From Bagarius yarrelli (taxonomy: Eukaryota > Chordata > Actinopteri > Siluriformes > Sisoridae), in assembly GCA_005784505.1 (NCBI GenBank), contig VCAZ01000044.1, positions 2,492,810 through 2,556,809 of the forward strand: a stretch of DNA of 64,000 bases, in the 5' to 3' direction. Below, piece by piece: positions 62,801 to 64,000 of the stretch; position 1 is the stretch's first letter; the number at the start of each line of letters is the position of its first letter. The notes beneath the pieces were generated by a model, which ran no database searches, was not told the DNA's origin, and saw only the letters and a program-made list of their open reading frames with translations. The translations under genes and the position numbers were made by a program.

Positions 62801-63815
62801 TGTACGACAAGGCTTTTAGTCCCACTCTTACATTGGGGCTGATCAAAGCAGAGCTGGTTTTCAGACAGACTAAAGAAAGAATGCTGTCAGCAGAGGAACA
62901 CCTACAGAAGCCATTACAAATGAGTAATACACACAGAGGGTACCTATTAGCTTTTCTCATGTTTGACAGTGAACACACACACACACACACACAAACACAC
63001 TTTCCTTTTTTAGAGTTCCTTGATGTTCAAACCAGACATGCTATGTTAAAGACATCGGTCCTCACAAAGCAAACTATTTTTTCCCCAAATGATTTTTAAG
63101 GTTGCAATCAAATCAACGCAAACATGATTTAACTAAAAAAAATTTATTATGTTAAGTGTATGTAAATGAGTGTGGGAAGGCGAGCAATTAAAAATATTTT
63201 ACTAGGCACTACACAGCCACCTGCTGGCTCAATCACACTCTATCGACCACTCGCAACAGAAGATTGCAGCATCCCAAGACAACAGAACTAAATCACAATA
63301 CTACAAACCACACAGGACTCGTGCTTACATAAATACAATATAAACAAACAGCCCAAGCTGGTCTTCTTTAAGTGCATTTGATGTGTTGAAACTTCAGTAA
63401 AAACTATACAGAGAGCATAACAATTGCTATGAACGAGAACAATAAACTTAAGGTAAGAATCTAAAAATGAATGAAAATATAATCAGACGAGGACTTAAAA
63501 CAGCGAAAAAAAAGTAAATAGAAAGTTTTTTTAGTACATAATTTTTACTACAAACTGAGATGGAACCGTCATTACACAACTGTTTTACATAAACTGGGGT
63601 TCAAAACTTCTGCCTTTAAGACTTATAACACCATAACAAACCTATTGCAGAAATAATACACAGAATCTCAAACACACCATGTTGCCAAAGTAAATCACAA
63701 ATATTTGTATTTGTAACAAACACACAAGCAAATGAAAGTCAGTTACCCGGCACACTTCATACAGTAGTTTGTATTGCTCTGCCGGCTTCTGTAAAGTACA
63801 GAGACTGCATCCCAT
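44439..63815 (-). CDS. pdzrn3: PDZ domain-containing RING finger protein 3, short RING-less isoform (8 coding exons)
   Basis: PDZRN3 (LNX3) is a membrane-associated scaffold and, in its long form, an E3 ubiquitin ligase, known for roles in muscle, synapse and Wnt/planar-polarity signalling. Exons on the minus strand: 63815-63747, 52009-51762, 49989-49902, 48217-48119, 47496-47434, 47325-47224, 46466-46350 and 45959-44439. All phases agree and give about 768 aa. Residues 24-58 are the second half of PDZ1 (VNGKDLSNATHEQAVEAF). Residues 136-221 are a complete PDZ2 with its carboxylate-binding loop KLGLTV and IDPNSIAARDGRIREGDRII. Residues 224-262 are the acidic FLDDLHMDMLEQQHHQAMQF linker. The long last exon ends in VTTV, a class I PDZ ligand. 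The first exon matches the known alternative start of the RING-less isoform. RING and zinc-finger exons of the long form are not in the window. Paralogue a or b not assigned. Confidence 0.93.
46350..46466 (-). CDS. pdzrn3: pdzrn3 coding exon 7 (acidic linker)
   Basis: 39 codons, phase 0 at both ends: L-D-D-G-W-M-E-D-D-K-N then DFLDDLHMDMLEQQHHQAMQ and a short tail. Acceptor 'tctgttacag', donor GTAATG. Confidence 0.93.
46812..46950 (-). repeat. fish SINE relic, long form
   Basis: 'gttggggtcagagtgcaggg', 'ttagctatgatgcagc', 'tgaattctggtcttcc' and 'ccttaactatttaagccacc' match the copy at 23943-24100. It lies in a pdzrn3 intron. Confidence 0.6.
47224..47325 (-). CDS. pdzrn3: pdzrn3 coding exon 6 (PDZ2, C-terminal part)
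   Basis: 34 codons, phase 0: [20 protein letters not shown] then N-V-C-L-L-V-A-R-P-E-I-Q, the last helix and strand of PDZ2. Acceptor 'tgtcatgcag', donor GTATAA. Confidence 0.94.
47434..47496 (-). CDS. pdzrn3: pdzrn3 coding exon 5 (PDZ2, middle)
   Basis: 21 codons, phase 0: IDPNSIAARDGRIREGDRII followed by Q. Acceptor 'tctttgacag', donor GTTTGT. A near-perfect match to the family. Confidence 0.94.
47937..48085 (+). repeat. tRNA-derived fish SINE copy
   Basis: 'gaagacggttaacggttggt', 'gggtttgattcccag', 'gttacccctctgacccccag' and 'ctctggataagagcgtctgt' then 'aaatgtaa'. It lies 33 bases downstream, in gene direction, of the donor of pdzrn3 exon 4, on the opposite strand to the gene. Confidence 0.75.
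48119..48217 (-). CDS. pdzrn3: pdzrn3 coding exon 4 (PDZ2 start)
   Basis: 33 codons, phase 0: EVDLYRTNIQDKLGLTVCYR then T-D-D-E-D-E-T-G-I-Y-V-S-E. KLGLTV is the carboxylate-binding loop of PDZ2. Acceptor 'ttctctgcag', donor GTAGGC. Confidence 0.94.
49902..49989 (-). CDS. pdzrn3: pdzrn3 coding exon 3
   Basis: 88 bp: one base closing a Gly codon and then 29 codons, PSPGHEYFDPNDYLETMQQE and MEREELEYE. It links PDZ1 to PDZ2. Acceptor is a T-run then TTTTAG, donor GTAATA. Confidence 0.92.
50545..50660. repeat. short interspersed repeat shared with 24297-24375
   Basis: It contains 'ctaaggaataagtgtggtag' then 'ggggcccaacct', nearly identical to the intergenic copy. Confidence 0.6.
51762..52009 (-). 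CDS. pdzrn3: pdzrn3 coding exon 2 of short form (PDZ1, C-terminal half)
   Basis: 248 bp: VNGKDLSNATHEQAVEAFYT, A-K-E-P-I-M then VQVLRKMPRPKLSGP, later T-Q-T-D-I-T-F then QHIMALSKMPASTSPELDQY. It finishes a PDZ domain whose beginning is in exons outside the window, and is shared by long and short isoforms. Acceptor 'atttgttcag', donor GTGAGT. Confidence 0.94.
52890..53480 (+). mobile_element. Tc1/mariner-like transposase fossil
   Basis: Plus-strand frames give L-M-S-R-D-F-S (corrupted WSDESRF), then GSAMIWGCCSWSGSATLCAQ, RMRSADYLNILNDQ, FFFPDGMGVFQDNNDRI and QIVKEWFKEHETD. These are the first two thirds of a fish Tc1 DDE core, with the first and second catalytic Asp regions visible. The PDLNPIENLW block that carries the third acidic residue is garbled, and stops and frameshifts are present. 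It is dead. Confidence 0.88.
53795..53827. repeat. (GT)n microsatellite
   Basis: About 14-16 GT units followed by GAGAGAGA. Confidence 0.95.
54330..55545 (+). mobile_element. RTE-like non-LTR retrotransposon, degenerate
   Basis: The plus strand contains K-T-K-C-G-K-A-V-GPDNIPLVV, the start of an RTE-type reverse transcriptase core. After a deletion comes the C-terminal R-I-R-N-E-H-I-R-G region, RRQRGWPNKRYMNVINDD and WRQMSCCEDP with a stop. It is broken by many stops, with the central RT motifs missing. The minus-strand open frames of 84-118 codons here are shadows. Confidence 0.75.
55725..55770 (-). mobile_element. short RTE-like 3'-end fragment, inverted
   Basis: 'cttctttggtgtgtatccgg' then 'ccacagcaaatc' resembles the inverted 3' end seen at 360-395 ('aggtgtcgccacagcaaatt'). 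Confidence 0.4.
60100..60225 (-). repeat. tRNA-derived fish SINE relic
   Basis: On the minus strand: 'gtagcacagtggttaaggtg', 'ggttcgatttccag', 'gtccctgagcaaggctctta' and 'ctcggatgtataaaag'. Confidence 0.75.
62971..62992. repeat. (CA)n microsatellite
   Basis: About 11 CA units. Confidence 0.9.
63747..63815 (-). CDS. pdzrn3: pdzrn3 alternative first coding exon (RING-less isoform)
   Basis: 23 codons on the minus strand: MGCSLCTLQKPAEQYKLLYE then V-C-R, followed by the donor GTAACT, joining in phase 0 to VNGKDL. From memory, human PDZRN3 has a short isoform starting almost identically, and PDZRN4 has a similar one. I chose this ATG (63815-63813) for that match; an upstream in-frame ATG exists at 63967 but extends into unrelated sequence. 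Gly2, Cys3 and Cys6 form a possible lipid-anchoring N-terminus. Confidence 0.85.
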
Positions 63816-64000
63816 GATGAAGAGTTCACACCATCCAGTCTTTTCTGTCTTCTGGAAGAGAGCAGTAACCCTGTATTGCTCTCCTCCCGCCTCCCTTCAA
63901 GCTTCTGTCTCACTACTGAAGATTTACACACACACAGCACAATGCAGTGTTCTCTGTGTGAAAACATTCAAGTGTGCAGTCATTTCCCTCCCTCTCTCTC
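63816..64000 (-). promoter_or_regulatory. pdzrn3: probable 5' UTR/promoter of pdzrn3 short isoform
   Basis: Sequence immediately upstream of the alternative first exon; GA-rich on the gene strand at the window edge. No TATA box is clear and the transcription start is unknown. Confidence 0.35.

Larger units (their letters stand above)
52010..63746 (-). other. pdzrn3: large pdzrn3 intron after the alternative first exon
   Basis: An 11.7-kb intron with a Tc1 relic (52890-53480), a GT microsatellite, an RTE-like LINE relic (54330-55545), a SINE relic (60100-60225) and AT-rich DNA. I looked on the minus strand for the RING, zinc-finger and first PDZ1 exons and recognised none. Confidence 0.65.

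Noticed and set aside
63743..63967. 74-codon minus-strand frame starting at 63967
   Set aside because: The true reading of the exon uses the ATG at 63815 in the other frame, matching the known short-isoform start; the 63967 frame ends out of phase with VNGKDL.

Overview
This 64-kb window is vertebrate nuclear DNA, almost certainly from a ray-finned (teleost) fish. It is AT-rich. Its protein-coding genes are split into many short exons with GT-AG introns. The spaces between exons are full of fish-type repeats: tRNA-derived SINE relics, Tc1/mariner fossils, RTE-like LINE fragments, microsatellites and a minisatellite. The repeat set would fit an otophysan such as a catfish, but the species cannot be fixed from sequence alone.

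Three genes are supported by spliced homology, in the order and orientation I know from human 3p13 (GXYLT2+, PPP4R2+, PDZRN3-). (1) Positions 4989-6044 (+) hold the last two coding exons of a glucoside xylosyltransferase, probably gxylt2; its earlier exons lie to the left of the window. (2) Positions 10912-19538 (+) hold a complete nine-exon ppp4r2, the regulatory subunit 2 of protein phosphatase 4, with a CpG-containing promoter and a 3' UTR ending near 20680. (3) Positions 63815-44439 (-) hold the eight-exon short isoform of pdzrn3, about 768 aa, including its alternative first exon. The RING-bearing upstream exons of the long isoform are not seen and would lie to the right.

Layout: 1-4988 gxylt2 intron; 6045-10700 gxylt2 3' UTR and intergenic DNA; 10740-20680 ppp4r2; 20690-44000 a 23-kb gene-free interval rich in repeats, including a 49-bp minisatellite at 40178-40816; 44000-63815 pdzrn3 with repeat-bearing introns. 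The three genes do not form a pathway. They act in O-glucose glycan extension on Notch-type EGF repeats, in PP4 phosphatase targeting, and in PDZ scaffolding and ubiquitin ligation.

The most useful oddities are an apparent +4-bp CA-repeat frameshift in ppp4r2 coding exon 1, the RING-less pdzrn3 first exon with an MGCxxC start, a diverged local triplication in ppp4r2 intron 1, a TIR-bounded element in ppp4r2 intron 3, a decayed tandem array carrying CRE palindromes, and a head-to-head pair of Tc1 relics. I see no operons, CRISPR arrays, true tRNA or rRNA genes, or any new defence-type system.
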